64,000 nucleotides of DNA from Linanthus parryae. Lineage: Eukaryota; Streptophyta; Magnoliopsida; Ericales; Polemoniaceae. A program made the translations under genes and the position numbers. Below are positions 1 to 12,515 of the stretch, one piece after another. Positions within the stretch are counted from its first letter, which is position 1, and the number at the start of each line of letters is the position of its first letter. Location: contig JALGPY010000008.1 in the NCBI GenBank assembly GCA_023055425.1, forward strand, positions 9,930,501-9,994,500, given 5' to 3'. Under the pieces are notes generated by a model. The model saw nothing but the letters and a program-made list of their open reading frames with translations. It made no database searches and was not told the DNA's origin.

Positions 1-236
1 GATGGACCACTCTCCTTCAAGATTCTGTCAATGTCTACCATATCTTGATTTCTTTGAGCAATCTCCACATCAGGTTCTGAGGTTAAGGAAGGGGAGAACT
101 CTGGGGCTTTTATGGAGAAGCTTGCATGGTGCAGTTTCTTGAAGGTAGTTGGGAGTTGCCTCATTGTAGTTGATTTGGGTGAAGGACGAGAGAGGATGGG
201 ACAAGAGAGGGATTGACCGGTAATGTTCTGCAAAAT

Positions 237-1589
237 CTATTCTTGGAAGTGAATGTTGGTATTTATAGTGCAGATGGGTGGGAGACTTTTCAGTTCCTGC
301 AACAAAGAGTCGCCTTTTTGAAACCCGAAGTGCATGTGTTTAATGAATGCTTGCTCGGAAATCCAATCAGCATTGAAACTGATTGGTTGTGTCTGTTGGG
401 AAGAGGAAGCATTCATAGCACCGATTGGAAAGCATGCATGAATTTGGTAGGAGAGAGGAACCGGTTGAGGGGGGAAACTGGAACGATTGGAGAAACCCTG
501 TGGATTGCTCATCCAACTTAGAGCTTTCACCTATAAAAGAGGGGTCACACCCAGTTCTGGGTTTTTTGGTGGTTTCATTGTGCAGAGGTTCTGAGGGAGG
601 AGTAAAAAAAAAAATTCAGAGTCATTTGAAGATGACGAGTGATATGAGAGATGAGGGTTTGGTGGGACAGGGGCTCCTTGGTTAGGGTCTTGTAGGGTTG
701 GGACATCACGAAAATCATAGACAGGGATGATACTGATATCAAATTTCAGGGTTCGGAAGGGTCCGTGCTTTGAGTGTAGTTTGAGCAAGTGAGTGAACAT
801 TGTCCGTTGTGGTTTCACAAAGAAAGGGTAGGAAGAGAGATGGTGGGATTGCAGATACCGAGCTTCCAACTTCTCCAGGACTTCCACCAGGTTAGTGTTG
901 CAATGCTTGTTATCATGCCCAATACATCCACACCTATAACACACTTTGAAGATTCGTTCGTAACTAAAAAATACACATTTTTTCTCTTCCTCCCCTGGGA
1001 CATTCACATAAGCCCCAGGGGTTAAAGCTTGATCCAAATAAACTCTGGCCCTAATCCTTAATCCATGCAAGGCTCTCACTCTTTCAAAAGACCAATCAAC
1101 TACAATTAAATCCCCTGCTAAGTTCCCCAACTTCTCAGCCGTAGCATGATCAAACCCTTCAAGAGAAATATTTGGAACTTGAAACCAAAGACCAGCTTTT
1201 GTGAAATCAATTTCAGAAGGAGTTTGATTGTTTTTCGTTTTTAAAAATCAGAGATAAGCCATGCATGGAAATGAGAGATTCATTGAGAAAGAAATCCTTA
1301 TCTTTAGGGTTTTGAAAATGAAAGAGATAAACATCATCTTTTTTCTCAATCCAAACTGACCCAAATGTTTTCCAAGACTTGCAGATAGCTTGTTGCATGA
1401 CGAGGGGGACAGAGAAGTTTTACCCAGAAATTTAGCAACCAGGGTGTGTTTCAAGATTTCCCGAAAAGTGAAGGCTCTGGTAGGATTCAATGAGACCACT
1501 GAACCCCTTTCATCAAGCCTTTCCTCCATGGAATCATTAGAAGAGGGGCTACTAGTATCAAATTGATAAGATTTAGACATTAAGATCAA
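237..1589 (-). pseudogene. Broken DUF4283/zinc-knuckle protein, LINE ORF1-type relic
   Basis: This minus-strand relic resembles the nucleic-acid-binding ORF1 protein of plant LINEs or a domesticated DUF4283 gene. A DUF4283-like N-terminal part lies at about 1589-1213, followed by a CCHC zinc knuckle (C-Y-R-C-G-C-I-G-H-D-N-K-H-C, spacing CX2CX4HX4C) within 531-1130. It is not a single frame: reading needs a shift near 1400 and another near 1225, where the text continues as K-A-G-L-W-F-Q-V. A stop near 531 ends the knuckle frame, and a low-complexity open stretch at 237-530 may be its tail. The same architecture is seen in the LINE ORF1 at 48.8-49.6 kb, so it is probably a separate, older copy. 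No reverse transcriptase part is visible here, though the element could continue beyond the left edge. Confidence 0.6.
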
Positions 1590-2408
1590 AATGACAGATA
1601 GAGGAAGAAACTACAAAGAAGAAATTCAACAGAATGGAGCAAAGAGATAGAACAACTCTCACTATTTAGACACACTGAAGGGAAAAATAAAGAAGAAACC
1701 TGCAAGAAGAAGATATGATAAGATTTGATTAGCAACCTAAAATAATCAAATAATAACCAGCATCAAAAAGAGCCAATGCATGCAAATGGAATGATTTCAA
1801 AGATCTCGGTAGTGTGCAACAATGGAGTAAACCGTGAGTTACAAGGCAGTTAAATGATGACAATGTAGGTAGTAGGGTAATGGAGGTGCAACACACGAGA
1901 ATGAAAGAAGAGAAGAGAAGGTGAGAAGAAAGACAAATGACTGTGATTGGAAGCTGCGGCCAATTAGCAGCCAGTTAGTGGTGATGGAAGACGGAAGATT
2001 GGCCTGAAACAAGGTGATGGGTATTGCGGCTCAATGAGCATTGGGAGAGACTCTAGAGAGAGAGCATGCGTTAGTAATAAAACATGTTGAAAGAAATTAG
2101 ATCCACAAATTCTTGTATCATTTTAAGGCACCAGACATTCGGAAGAAAACAACATGACACATAAAAAACAGAGTAGAGAACATGCCACAACATTAGTGCC
2201 ATATTTCACAGAAGAAAAAACTGAGCAGATTCTTTATCTTGTGTAATCCTGATCTCAAAAGAAAATATCAAATAGATTTTCTCTCCTGCTACAAAATAAT
2301 TTGGCTAATAAACCCAATTAAGTGATTCCCACTTGGTTTTCTCTGTCAACATGCATTAGCAGTGGGTTGGAAGAAGAAAATTTACACTCCTAAGTTGATA
2401 TCAAATGA
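1590..2408. other. Intergenic stretch, includes likely ABCG11 3' UTR
   Basis: No coding signal is visible. The purine-rich stretch at about 1860-1960 and the A/T-rich right half are unremarkable. The last 200-300 bases probably carry the 3' UTR of the minus-strand ABCG gene, judged only by position. Confidence 0.4.
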
Positions 2409-5400
2409 CTAAGAAGAGGTCACATAATTCCTCAGAGAAGGCGACTGTGTCAGACCATAGGGCGCGATCGTGTTGTTCTGGTTCCCATTCATGTTGTTCT
2501 TTGTCATCAGCTTCTTCTGCATCCTTCTCCTAGCAATGTAGCCTCTCACCCATGGAGTAACGTCCTCGTTGATCTTGATCATGATGAAGAATATGATCCT
2601 GTAGATGATGATCATGCTGAAGAGGACACTGAGGTCGATCCATTTTGACCGGTTGATATCGATCTGGAACACGTTTTCCAGGATGTACTTTCCCGGGATT
2701 TTAGGAAGAAATGGTGTCTGGTTGTCGAATAGAAGTCCATCAAGATCATTTTGATATTGTCCCTACAAATCACCATAAATCAAAACATTTAGAGCTCTAT
2801 AGATAGACTCCATCTAGTGTTTTTACTATGAACCATGGTTCTAAATAACGGTAACGGGCACTATCACGGCATCGGCACGTATCACTAGGCGGAATCATGT
2901 GGGGCCAAATGGTGGCACTTGTCCTTTTTCTATAATCCCTACTATTCAACTATAACCCCTACTAATCAGAGTATCTAATAACAATATCCTTATAGTAAGT
3001 ACACAAATGTCTCGGCTGACTTTGTATATTCTCAGTAATACCCTTTAAAAGATATTTTAAAAATTATGCTCCAGAATCTTTTAAAAGCATTGCAAGTGCA
3101 ACAATAGAGGGTATGAGCATTAGTATACAAGCATATTGTGAGCAGGGGCGGATACATGAATCGGAAACTATTAGGGCACTAATGCACGATTAAAAAATTC
3201 AGGGGCACTTATGCAATTTTGGAAATAACACTATTGAATTGTGGGTAGAAGACACTTTCACCCCCTCAGGTTTGATGCAAAGACACTTTCACCCCTTCTT
3301 GGTTTGGAAATGACACTTTCACCCATTTGTGTTCCAAGTTTCAAGGCATTTACTCCCCTTTAACGGTGTCATATCATACTCTAAGAAACTGAATGTGTCC
3401 CTCAAACTACTATAGTAACTAACAACCACCCCCAGGACTAACGATGTCACAAGAGTGTGAATGTACTGAAATTTGACGGACAAAATGGGTGAAAGTGTCA
3501 TTTTCCAAACTAGAAGGGGTGAAAGTGTATTTGCATCATACTTGAGGAGGTGAAAGTATCTTTTACCCTTAAATTATTTTACAACACATTATTGTAGATT
3601 TCAAAATTTTGGTTCCATAGTGGGGCATGTGTCTAGTGTCTACCCTTGCCAAAGGCTGGCTCTGCCCCTAATTATAAGGGTAGATAATTGGGTTAATTTG
3701 CCAATTCTTTTCGTGATTTTGAATCACACCATAGGTATCGGTCATAATATTACCGGAGGCCAAAGGTATAATGCTATAAGTAACTGAATCGGGCTATTAA
3801 ATTTACTTGTTCGTCCTAAAATGTCGGAGATATTTACCTGTAGAGCCCAAAAGTGGAAGCTGATGTAAGACATCGGGTACCGCCAGAACGGCTTGGGGAT
3901 GTCATTCGGGAGCCTAAAGTATCCAGACACTAGCATAAAAATACCCTGCCACAAAAAGGTAATAATCACACATCAGCCCCAACCCAATCGCGTTTTTTTT
4001 CCTTTCTTTTTTGCGCGCGCGAGAGAGAGAAAGAAAGATAAGTTTTAGAAACCTGAATGCCAGCACCAATGATGATACCCATGAGGAAGTTAGGAACAAC
4101 ACTAGCTATTGCCATCATCAGGCTCTCGACGACAGTGACACTCGCGTAGAGGCACAGCACAAAGAAGACATAGTGCATGAAGCCAGGATGAAGACGGACC
4201 ATGAAGTAGCAAATGGTTCCAGAGATGAAGGTGATCATTATAAGAAACGGGGTGGCGGACACCGTGTTGCTGACGACAAATGCAGTGACGCCGTAGTGAC
4301 CGTTCATCCTCTCCCTTTGGAAAACCTGAAAAAAAAAGATATTTCATTTGGATGATAATAATTTGGGGAAAACATTAATTGACTAGACCACTAACGTTGT
4401 TTATACAAACCTTCATGTCTTCTACGAATGAAGGGAACCCGCCAATTGACATGAATGTCACGAAGCCAAACACGAATGATGCACAAGCTCCTCTTGCCTG
4501 TCAGAGTTCACGGAAAACGGATTATAGGCCATGTTTGGATAAAGTGGTTTTTTAGGTTTTCTTATGATAAAGCCTAGCTACTTTGGTTGCGGTTGGTTTA
4601 TTTTTATCTGGCCTTTTAACCATATTTGTATTGGAATACGATAATGAGTCCAGTTGAGGACTTTCACACGATCTTACAGTGTTAACTTATCCTTTGTCCA
4701 AATTTAGGCTAGTTTTTAACAAAAACCAGCTCAAACGTGTAAAAATGGCCTAATTTTCCACCCGGCCGTCAAAACTGAAGACTACAGCTCATTGAGGAAA
4801 AATATTAAAAAATTCAAGTTTCATCCAGAGCGATTGATTATTTAATGATGAAAAATAGAAACTAATAAAATAATAAAGTGACCTATATTGAGGCCTACTG
4901 CTGGAGCAACAATTCAAAAAGTTCTGAAGTAAAATTTAGAGCGGAATAAATTTAGTTAAGAAAGTTTTGTTATTGGAGATGCTCTTAAAACCTAGTTTTC
5001 GGACAATGCAAAATCTTTACAGTGTCCCTTTATACTTACCAGGATGGAGTTGTAGCCAGTGCCAACATTCAAGTAGATGGTTCCAATGCAGATAGTGACC
5101 ACAACGTAAATCACAAGCCTCAGCCAGTAATAACCAAAGTCTCTAGACATGTTCACAAACGAACGCTTGGTCAAAGTAAATGCCTGCATCAAGAAGCTAG
5201 CTTGACTCCCACCCGAATCCAACACCGTTCCTTTCTGCACCAAAATAATCAGCAATCAATCGAGGCTGTTTGGATAAACGGTTTTTAGGTTCTCAAGAAC
5301 CTAAAAACCATAACCTAAAAAAGACCAATCATCCAAACCAACCCATAGAGTCTACTTACCACTAAAGATATCTCCTCCACTTTCTCCTTGGCAGAATGGC

Positions 5401-8400
5401 AAAACGGAGATGAACGATAGAAGTTGATGAGGGTTCTTGTTGCTTCAGCTGTGGTTATCTTCTCCAGTGGATCATCGTTCAACTCAAACTGAAACAGGTA
5501 CACATTCTTAATTTCATAGTTCATTTCGGCAAAAAATGGAGTAAAAATAGGAAGTAAAGGAAAAAGAAAGCTACCCGCAGTTTCATGGATCCTTTGAGAG
5601 TGGCCTTAACTTTGTCAAAATCCGAGTTGATGCACCTAAGGAAATGATCAGAGGGGTTCCTCAAAGCAGGGCATGGGAAGCCAGCCTGCGCAAAGAACTG
5701 CATTGCACAGGACATGATCATAAGAGATGGATCCAATTTACAGGGCTAGTTTGGATTGCATGGTTTGTTGGTTTTTATTTTAATAGAAAAAATTGTGATT
5801 TTTTGATTGGTTTGTTTTGATGGGGTTCGGGATCCTGGTCAAATAATCCAGGACCCAATTATTATTTAATAAAAAAAACTATATTTTTATATCAGATAAT
5901 CGGTTTATCTTGGTTTGACACGTTCAATTGGTTTATGAAACCTAAAAACTAGATTTTTCATAAAAGAATGGTCAACCTAAGCAGACTCATAATTCAGGGG
6001 AAAAAACATGCATTTGTGTAAAAAATAAGTGAATTGCAAACTGAGATATGAAATTGAAGTTCAAAAATCTACAAATTCTTACCTCATAAGCATCCGAAGC
6101 CTGGCCAAAGTAAACAGTCTTGCCTCCAGAAAGCAAATAGAGACGATCAAAGAGCTCAAACACTTCACTGCTAGGCTGATGAATAGAAGCAATCACAGTC
6201 CTCCCACCTCTAGACAAACTACGCAGTGTCTGCGTTACAAAGAATGCTGAAGCACTGCCATTTCATAACCACACATAACTGTTAACATTAGTGCCGTTTT
6301 TACTTTTTACAAAGTAAGAAAAATAAAAGTTTACTCATGTTTTTACCTATCAAGGCCACTAGTAGGCTCATCAAGGAAGAGGAGTCTAGGCCTCATGAGG
6401 ATTTCAAGTGCAATGCTAACCCTCCTCTTTTCACCTCCACTGATCCCGCGTAAATGCCAGTTGCCAATGACTGTGTCGGCGCAATCTTGAAGACCCATTT
6501 CTATTATTGTGCTCTCGACTAGTGCTTTCTTCTCCGGTAGCCTCATCTTATCAGGTAACCGGAGTTTTGCTGAATACATTATTGTTTCTCGAACTGTTAG
6601 CGTGCCGATTAGCGTGTCATCTTGTGTCACATAAGCCTAGAACAAATCGAAAATTTCTTAAGTTCAATCTAATAGCACTAATATCAAGATAGAAATGTAT
6701 ATTGTATAGGGACCTATATGTAAATATAATTCTTGTATAACTCTGTGTACACAGAAATAACACAGCAGTCCGATTGAGGGCTATTACAATCTACTATTAT
6801 TCGAGAGGGTTATTTGGTCAATTATTAGAGAGGTTATGTTATGCTTCACTCTTTCTTTGTCATCCTTGTTTTTCACTCCTTATATGTCAAGATGTGATTG
6901 TAGATTATCACCCTTGTTGCAACGGTAGAATTCCACATGTGCGGTAATATAAAAGGGTGAAGAATGGGTGGCAATCAGAAAATAGAAACTTTGCTAATTT
7001 TGATTTATGAAACTTTCTCTAGAGTCTAGCCTCTTTAATGTCATATGTCTAATCTTAGCTAATGTTTGGCTTAACAAACTAACTAGCCCTACCTCAACTG
7101 CAATATTAAATTGAAGGGACTCGTAAACTCTACGTTTCAAAGAAAATAATCTTACGCGGTTCTCCTTGAAATAGAAGGACAACAAAGGGAAAATTTAGAA
7201 ATTTCCAAAGTCGAGACACAAGTCTATCTGAAATTAATAACAATGACAATAGTGTATCGGTTCTGTCTCATCTCGGGTCTTTGTGTAGTTAATGAGTACA
7301 AATGCCACAATATTAAGACTTTGGGGATGTTATTAGAGATTTTAAAAACCCACGGGTGACACTTACACCCTGGTCCTTTAGTGGCTCCGCCCCTGAAGAA
7401 ACTATATTGAGAACCTCAGACACATGTCGCTCTCTATGCATGGTCACTAATGAACATAGTTTTATACGACCTCTTATTAATCATTTGAGTACGTGTTAAA
7501 CATGTGCATTCAACCATACTCGATTTCTTATGCTTACATATTAAGGAACTTTACCGTGACTAAGTTTACCACTTGCACTCACGTTAGGTTGAAGTTGCAT
7601 GAGCTTAAATGAGGGGAGAGTTCCTATCAAAGTACGTTATGAGTGTGTTTGGATGAGGGGAGAGTTCATATCAGCCACTCATTTCAATAAACTCAAACTC
7701 TCCTCTAATTTAAGCTCATCCAAACACCCTGTGGTTGAGATTAGGGGTGTTCACGGTCCGGTTCGGTCGGTTTTAGAAGATATAAGACACCTAAACCGAA
7801 ATGTTCGGTTTCAATATTTTAGAAACCGAAATACTTTCGGTTTGAAACTTAGAAATTAAAAAACCGTACCGAAAATTCCAGTTTGATCCGGTTAAACCAT
7901 TCTGTTTGGAACCCCTTATATTATGTACTAATTCCTAACTTCGATTCAAAGTAAACAAACTACAACAAAAGACTGTTTTATTTATATCTTTGTTACTTAC
8001 CAAATACATCTAAAAAAATTAAGATAAACTCTACATTTAAAATATGTAGCGGTTCCCTACTTCTCTTATATCTCAACATGGAGAGAAAAGAATATTTTGT
8101 TTAGTAAATTAGGACTAATGTGTGGTTGTGTTAAACTCAAACTTTGAGGAGTGGGTCAGAACATGGAAAGCATTAAGTAAATACTAAAATTTGTATTAAA
8201 AACTTTTCTCGGTGAGGTGCGGTTTTTTTCGGTTTTATCGGTTCGATTGGAAGCCGGTTCGGTTTTCAAAATAATGAAATCGTTCTTTAATAAAAAATTG
8301 TTGAACCATCGATTTAGATACAATTCGATTTGGTGCAGTCCGAGTTTGCCTGTGCGGTCAGTTTATGAACACCCCTAGTTGAGATTGCAAGGACTTAGAG

Positions 8401-8920
8401 AGTTTTGAACCTTGTTTGCAAAAATTGAAAGTCTAGGGGATTATAACCCAAAAGGGTGTAAAATGACCAACTTAGCCAAACACAATAAATGAAAAAGGAA
8501 ATTTTGGTAGGTGGAGATTTAATCACATACGGCAGTCCCAAACGAGAGCTTCGTTTTCCGGCCGTTGAGCAGAATCACGCCGGAGAGAAAACAGTTGGTC
8601 GCCAGACGACTAGAGAGAGCATCGAGAAGCGTTGACTTTCCTGAGCCGGAGGGACCCATCAGCGCCGTGAAAGTCCCCGGCTCTGCATAACCGGTCAAAC
8701 CCTCGAGCACATTCTGGGTTTCGCCGTTGCTCAGAGTCACCGTCACGGTCAGATCCTCCCACGTCAGCCTCGCCGACACGTCGCCGATGAACTCCGTGTT
8801 CGTCGTCTCCTTCCATAGCGTCTCGCTCAGAGGACTTAAACCTCCAATTACGGTTATGGCTTCTCCTGGTGGTTTGTTCGCTTCTAGGTCTCTCTTCACG
8901 TCGTTCGCAGCCGTCCTCAT
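2409..8920 (-). CDS. ABCG11: ABCG subfamily half-transporter, ABCG11/WBC11-like cuticular lipid exporter
   Basis: Ten coding exons, all with GT-AG introns and consistent phase: 8920-8531, 6636-6347, 6254-6083, 5697-5575, 5488-5360, 5234-5040, 4497-4411, 4325-4053, 3945-3838, 2762-2409. They sum to 2121 nt, 706 aa. Residues 89-97 are Walker A (GPSGSGKST), 195-200 the signature ISGGEK, 215-221 Walker B (LLFLDEP), and the H-loop histidine is near 252; a C-terminal six-helix ABC2 membrane domain follows. The sequence closely follows what I know of Arabidopsis ABCG11, a plasma-membrane half transporter that dimerises and exports wax and cutin precursors from epidermal cells; the C-terminal Q-S-P-S-L-R-N-Y is typical. 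The ATG at 8920 is the first in frame and precedes a conserved GGLSPLSE segment. Intron 1 (1.9 kb) and intron 9 (1.1 kb) carry MITEs. All catalytic motifs are intact, so it is probably functional. Confidence 0.93.
3242..3570. mobile_element. Mutator-like MITE (copy A) in ABCG11 intron 9
   Basis: An inverted-repeat element of about 330 bp with arms of about 60-70 bp; both ends carry repeated ACACTTTCACCCC blocks. Imperfect 9 bp flanks (TTGAATTGT and TTAAATTAT, 7 of 9 matching) hint at a Mutator-like duplication. The same family recurs at 25.4-26.7 kb and 30.1-30.4 kb. Class assignment is inference. Confidence 0.6.
5264..5345. repeat. Short foldback sequence in ABCG11 intron 5
   Basis: Arms beginning GGCTGTTTGGAT and ending ATCCAAACCAACC face each other around a short loop, giving a hairpin of about 80 bp. 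A related start (GTTTGGAT) is seen at about 4540 and 5750. It looks like a tiny MITE remnant. Confidence 0.4.
6637..8530 (-). other. ABCG11: ABCG11 intron 1
   Basis: A 1.9 kb intron bounded by GTATGT (minus, at 8530) and CTAG (at 6637). It contains the hAT-like MITE at 7742-8377 and, at about 7642-7730, a small foldback whose arms start GTGTTTGGATGAG and end CTCATCCAAACAC. Otherwise A/T-rich with no coding content. Confidence 0.7.
7734..8385. mobile_element. hAT-like MITE with 8 bp target duplication, ABCG11 intron 1
   Basis: The element spans 7742-8377 (636 bp) and is flanked on both sides by the perfect 8 bp repeat GTTGAGAT (7734-7741 and 8378-8385). Termini are TAGGGGTGTTCA and TGAACACCCCTA, perfect inverted repeats. 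Subterminal CGGTTCGG motifs are frequent at both ends, and the middle is A/T-rich with no transposase reading frame. An 8 bp duplication plus this terminus is the hallmark of a non-autonomous hAT element. Confidence 0.9.
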
Positions 8921-9029
8921 GTTCTTCGTTGCAGATGAATGTTAGCAAGTGAGATTGGGTTTTTACCTGTTGGTGTTTTTCCGGCTATCTGAAACGAAGA
9001 AGTGAAGGGAAATGACAATTGACAGTTAT

Positions 9030-9725
9030 GGATGTTGCACAGAAAGTGTTTGTAGAAATGTCACAATGAAGATCTTCTGGAGAAACTAGCTATTTATGTG
9101 CATATGTTGAAAGTTTGGGAAATCTAATTTGTGGGTTTTGTAGTGAACAGAGAAATAAACAATGGGTTTTCTTTTCTATGACAAGATCATGTATTGCTGA
9201 ATGATGAACATACACATGTATGAAATGCACAGAAGTTGTTTGGAGATATGTCCCAATGAAGATAAAATGCCCATTTATGTGCATGAGTTCAAAGTTTGGG
9301 GAAGCTAATTTGTGGGTTTTGCAGTGAACATAGAACTAAATGGTGGGTTTTGTTTTAAATAACAAGATCATCTACGGCTGAATGATGAACATACACCTGT
9401 ATGAAATGCACAGAAGCTGTTTGCAGATATGTCCAAATGAAGATAAAATACCCATTTATGTGCTTGAGTTCAAAGTTTGGGAAATCCAATTTGTGGGTTT
9501 TTCAGTGAACAGAAAACTAAATGGTGGGTTTTCTATTCTATAACACGATCATGTATGCCTGAATGATGAATATACACCTGTATGAAATGCACAGAAACTG
9601 TTTGCAGATATGTCCAAATGAAGATAAAAAAAATACCCATTTATGTGCATAAGTTCAAAATTTTGCAAAACCAATTTGTGGGTTCTCCATAACAAGATCA
9701 TCTATGCCTGAATGAAGATCTATCA
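9030..9725. repeat. Four-copy tandem array (about 181-190 bp units) upstream of ABCG11
   Basis: The block GCACAGAA recurs at about 9037, 9227, 9408 and 9589, giving periods of 190, 181 and 181 bp. Each unit carries the shared landmarks TTTATGTGC, AATTTGTGGG and GAATGATGAA. Copies differ by roughly 10 percent by eye, and the last is truncated. It lies just upstream of the ABCG11 start codon. On the minus strand a GAGGTATGT donor-like site near 9741 and a TTTCAG acceptor-like site near 8985 would place the array within a 5' leader intron; this is inference. Confidence 0.85.
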
Positions 9726-10590
9726 TGAAGAGTGCACACATACCTCTGCAAAGAAGACAGCCAGAGAGAGAGAGAGAGATGGAGTTTTCAAGATTCAAGG
9801 CAAGGATGGGAAGGAGATCAGATATAGCTTAGGAACATGTGAAGAGACTGAAAATGGTGGAAATGGGTTTTGTATGAGGAGGAGCTGAATTTGACTGTGA
9901 AAGAGAGAGGTCATGCAATAGGAACTTGGTCTTATTGAGAGGAGAGTTTGTTGGTGTTGTTGATTGGTGACATGGTATGATGATGATGATACTTAAAACT
10001 AACAAATGTATCTAGAAACAGAAGCAAGAAACAGGGGAAGCTATGTTGCCAAACTATTATAGCTTCTCCATGTTTTAGGCTTTGCTTAACCACCACCCAC
10101 CACTACCACCCTTTCATTCACCCAATCAAAGTCATTGCAAAGATGATAATGTCTTGAATTTTCATTTTTCTGATCTTGGGATTTCATTGTTTGTGTCATC
10201 TTGCAAAGGGTTAAATCTTTTTTCTTTCTTTATTTCTCTTAGCATTGATGGTGGTTCTGGTAGGTGTTGGTTAGTCGGGCATTAAATAGAAACCGACCCT
10301 TATAATGCCTCTTCTTCTTCTACTTCCACAGTTCCATGCTCTCTCTTCAATGTACCACTCTGTGCACATTACACACATCTAGCTATGGCTACTTAAAGAG
10401 TTGTGGCGTGGCAGTGCTAGGTATTATCTGAATTTCTTATTTCATGACAAATTTGAGAAATATGTTAAGCAAATTGCGAACTAGCAAAATGGTACTTAAA
10501 ATGAATGACATTAAGTCAAAATTTTCTGAACACTTTAGTTAGGCTAGTTGGGTGTGAATTTTGTATTGTCAGGCGGTGTGCGAGTGTGTG
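9726..10590 (-). promoter_or_regulatory. Probable ABCG11 5' leader and promoter region
   Basis: On the minus strand a TATAAG box-like sequence is at 10304-10299, followed by a CT-rich leader with a (GA/CT) run at about 9763-9779 and a possible leader splice donor (AG|GTATGT) near 9741. No other gene lies between here and the KUP 3' end. The assignment rests on position and composition only. Confidence 0.4.
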
Positions 10591-10597
10591 GCTACAT

Positions 10598-11075
10598 AAA
10601 TAAACAATTAATCGCGTCATTCATGTATTTTCAGAATTCATTCTTTCTTGTATGATATAAAAGAGAGATTACGAATCAAAAAATATACAGACCACCATTA
10701 CAATGAAAGCGGTATGTTCTCTCTTGGAGTCTTGGGTGGGACAAGTTACGTGTCAATTATTGTTCAAGAGGCCTATGCATAAACAACCACCATGTCATTC
10801 ACGTCTACAACTAAATGTCTCTATTTTACCATGTGTGAGACAAGGACTGCGAATTGAAAAACAGTAAGTTCTCTTTGGGTGAAACTAGGTGGGTATTAAT
10901 TATAGTTCAAGATGTATAATTAGACATATAAATAACCAACCACCTCGTTCATGTCTTAAACTAAATGTCAGTACGAATCTTTCCTACATGATATTATATG
11001 ACAAGGACTACAAATTGAAAAGATTCATACTATGATTGGTATCAGTAAGTTCTCTCTTGGGTGTGGCAAGTTGTG
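10598..11075. repeat. Three diverged tandem units (about 150-180 bp)
   Basis: Three consecutive segments share the order TAAACAA/TAAATAA, CATTCATGT-like, ATGATAT or ATGTGTGAGAC, GAATTGAAAA-like, GTTCTCTCTTGG, and TTCAAGA. Approximate unit starts are 10598, 10780 and 10925. Divergence is high, so this is an old array. No coding signal is present. Confidence 0.55.
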
Positions 11076-11621
11076 TTTTGTCTTCCTCCAGCCGACCTCG
11101 GATTAGTCTTAACGACATTGCTTAAAGGGAGGGAGGAGCGGCATGTTTAAGAGGCCTAATCTTACTTGAGGGGTTGGATGGTAAGTCTAACAAAACTAAA
11201 AACGATAATGTGAAAACTTTATGGAAGTGCTAACATTATATACAAAAATGTTAAAATGTTCTTGGTCATCCTTGAAAAAATGACCAAGAGTAATGAAAAT
11301 CATTCAATCGCACTCGGCATTTCAAATATACCAAGTTATACAAGAAATATTCATTCAACAATACAATGCTCGTATTATTTTCCTATTATTTTCCATTCTC
11401 TGTGAACTCTTATGCTTCCTTGCTCCACATAGTCTTCGTAATTCTTATAAGGCTCCTAATCACGTGCTCCATATGCAATTTTTTCAAAATGTGTGCTTGC
11501 TTATAGTTAAACAATGACTACTAACATGTTCACACGGGAAGCTTTTATGAAGATTGTTTTGATTCACCGTATGAATTGCAATTGCAGGACTATTTTGTTC
11601 ACTGTAATACTGTAGACTAAG
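11076..11621. other. Intergenic stretch
   Basis: No gene or clear repeat seen. Short open frames here lack conserved motifs. Confidence 0.4.
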
Positions 11622-12173
11622 GTCGTGGTGTCAAAGGACCGGACCGAGCCGATCCAACTGGGTTGGAGGGGAAAGGGCAGGTTGTGGGCTGGAACAGGAG
11701 GTGGCTGGGCCGAGGTTTCTTTGGGGAAGGGGTGGGGGGAGAATATGACCCGGGCCGGTTCGACTCCGGGAAAAGGGGGGTTGGGTTCTGGGCTGGAGGC
11801 CGGGTCACTTTGTTATTTTTTTAAATAATTTAATAATTATAAATTTTTTTTGAACGGGTTGACCAAATTACCCCCTAGTAGCTTTTTTTCCAAAAAAAAG
11901 TGGGGGTAAATGGTAAATTACCTAGGACTTTTTTTGAAAATAATTGTTTCGGTAGGGGTGGCCCGGGCCAGGTTAAACCAATGAGGCTACAGGTAGAGGG
12001 GCGGGCCGGCTCGTACGTGGGGAAATCCTACCCGAGCCGGTCGCAGTCCTAGTGGAGGGGGTTGGGCCCGGGCTGGGTTACAGAGGGGAGGTGTTCGGTC
12101 AGGGGCGGGTTTAGGGGGTATGGGGGCGGGTGAGCCGATTTGGACCGTGGGACGACCCGGCTGACACCACGAC
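11622..12173. mobile_element. GC-rich inverted-repeat element, hAT-like
   Basis: A perfect 12 bp inverted terminal repeat (GTCGTGGTGTCA at 11622-11633 and TGACACCACGAC at 12162-12173) bounds about 550 bp rich in GGGCCGGG-type motifs, with an A/T-rich centre. Flanks show no clean 8 bp duplication (ACTAAGGT against ACTTGGGT, overlapping the left terminus, is only partial). Composition resembles the hAT-like elements at 21.1 and 34.2 kb. Confidence 0.65.
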
Positions 12174-12515
12174 ACTTGGGTAGTCGAAGAAAAAGAATAA
12201 TCAGATGAATTTGGAACTATAAAGAAACACCAGTCCAACTGCAAAAAAACATCCTCCTATTTCCAAATCAGAACAAGATTTGAACAGTAAAGGACTTTAG
12301 CATTCAGATTCAGCATTCCTCCTAATCAGAGTTGGATCAAGTTGGACTTCAACAATCACAAAACCCTAAAACCTACACAACCACAACATACTACAAAAAA
12401 CCTTCACTGTGTTACATCAATACATCACTAGTTTCATTAAGTAAATTTACATTTAGGATCCTCCATTGATCATGCCTTGTTTAAAATGCCCAAAGCATAT
12501 ATACCAGTAGCAGTC
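12174..12515 (-). other. Likely 3' UTR of the KUP gene
   Basis: A/T-rich sequence directly downstream of the KUP stop codon on the minus strand, with no competing gene. Assigned by position. Confidence 0.45.

Noticed and set aside
6690..6960. Solo LTR in ABCG11 intron 1
   Set aside because: A stretch with GTACACAGAAATAACACAG and GAGAGGGTTA looks LTR-tail-like but no start, end or duplication could be set.
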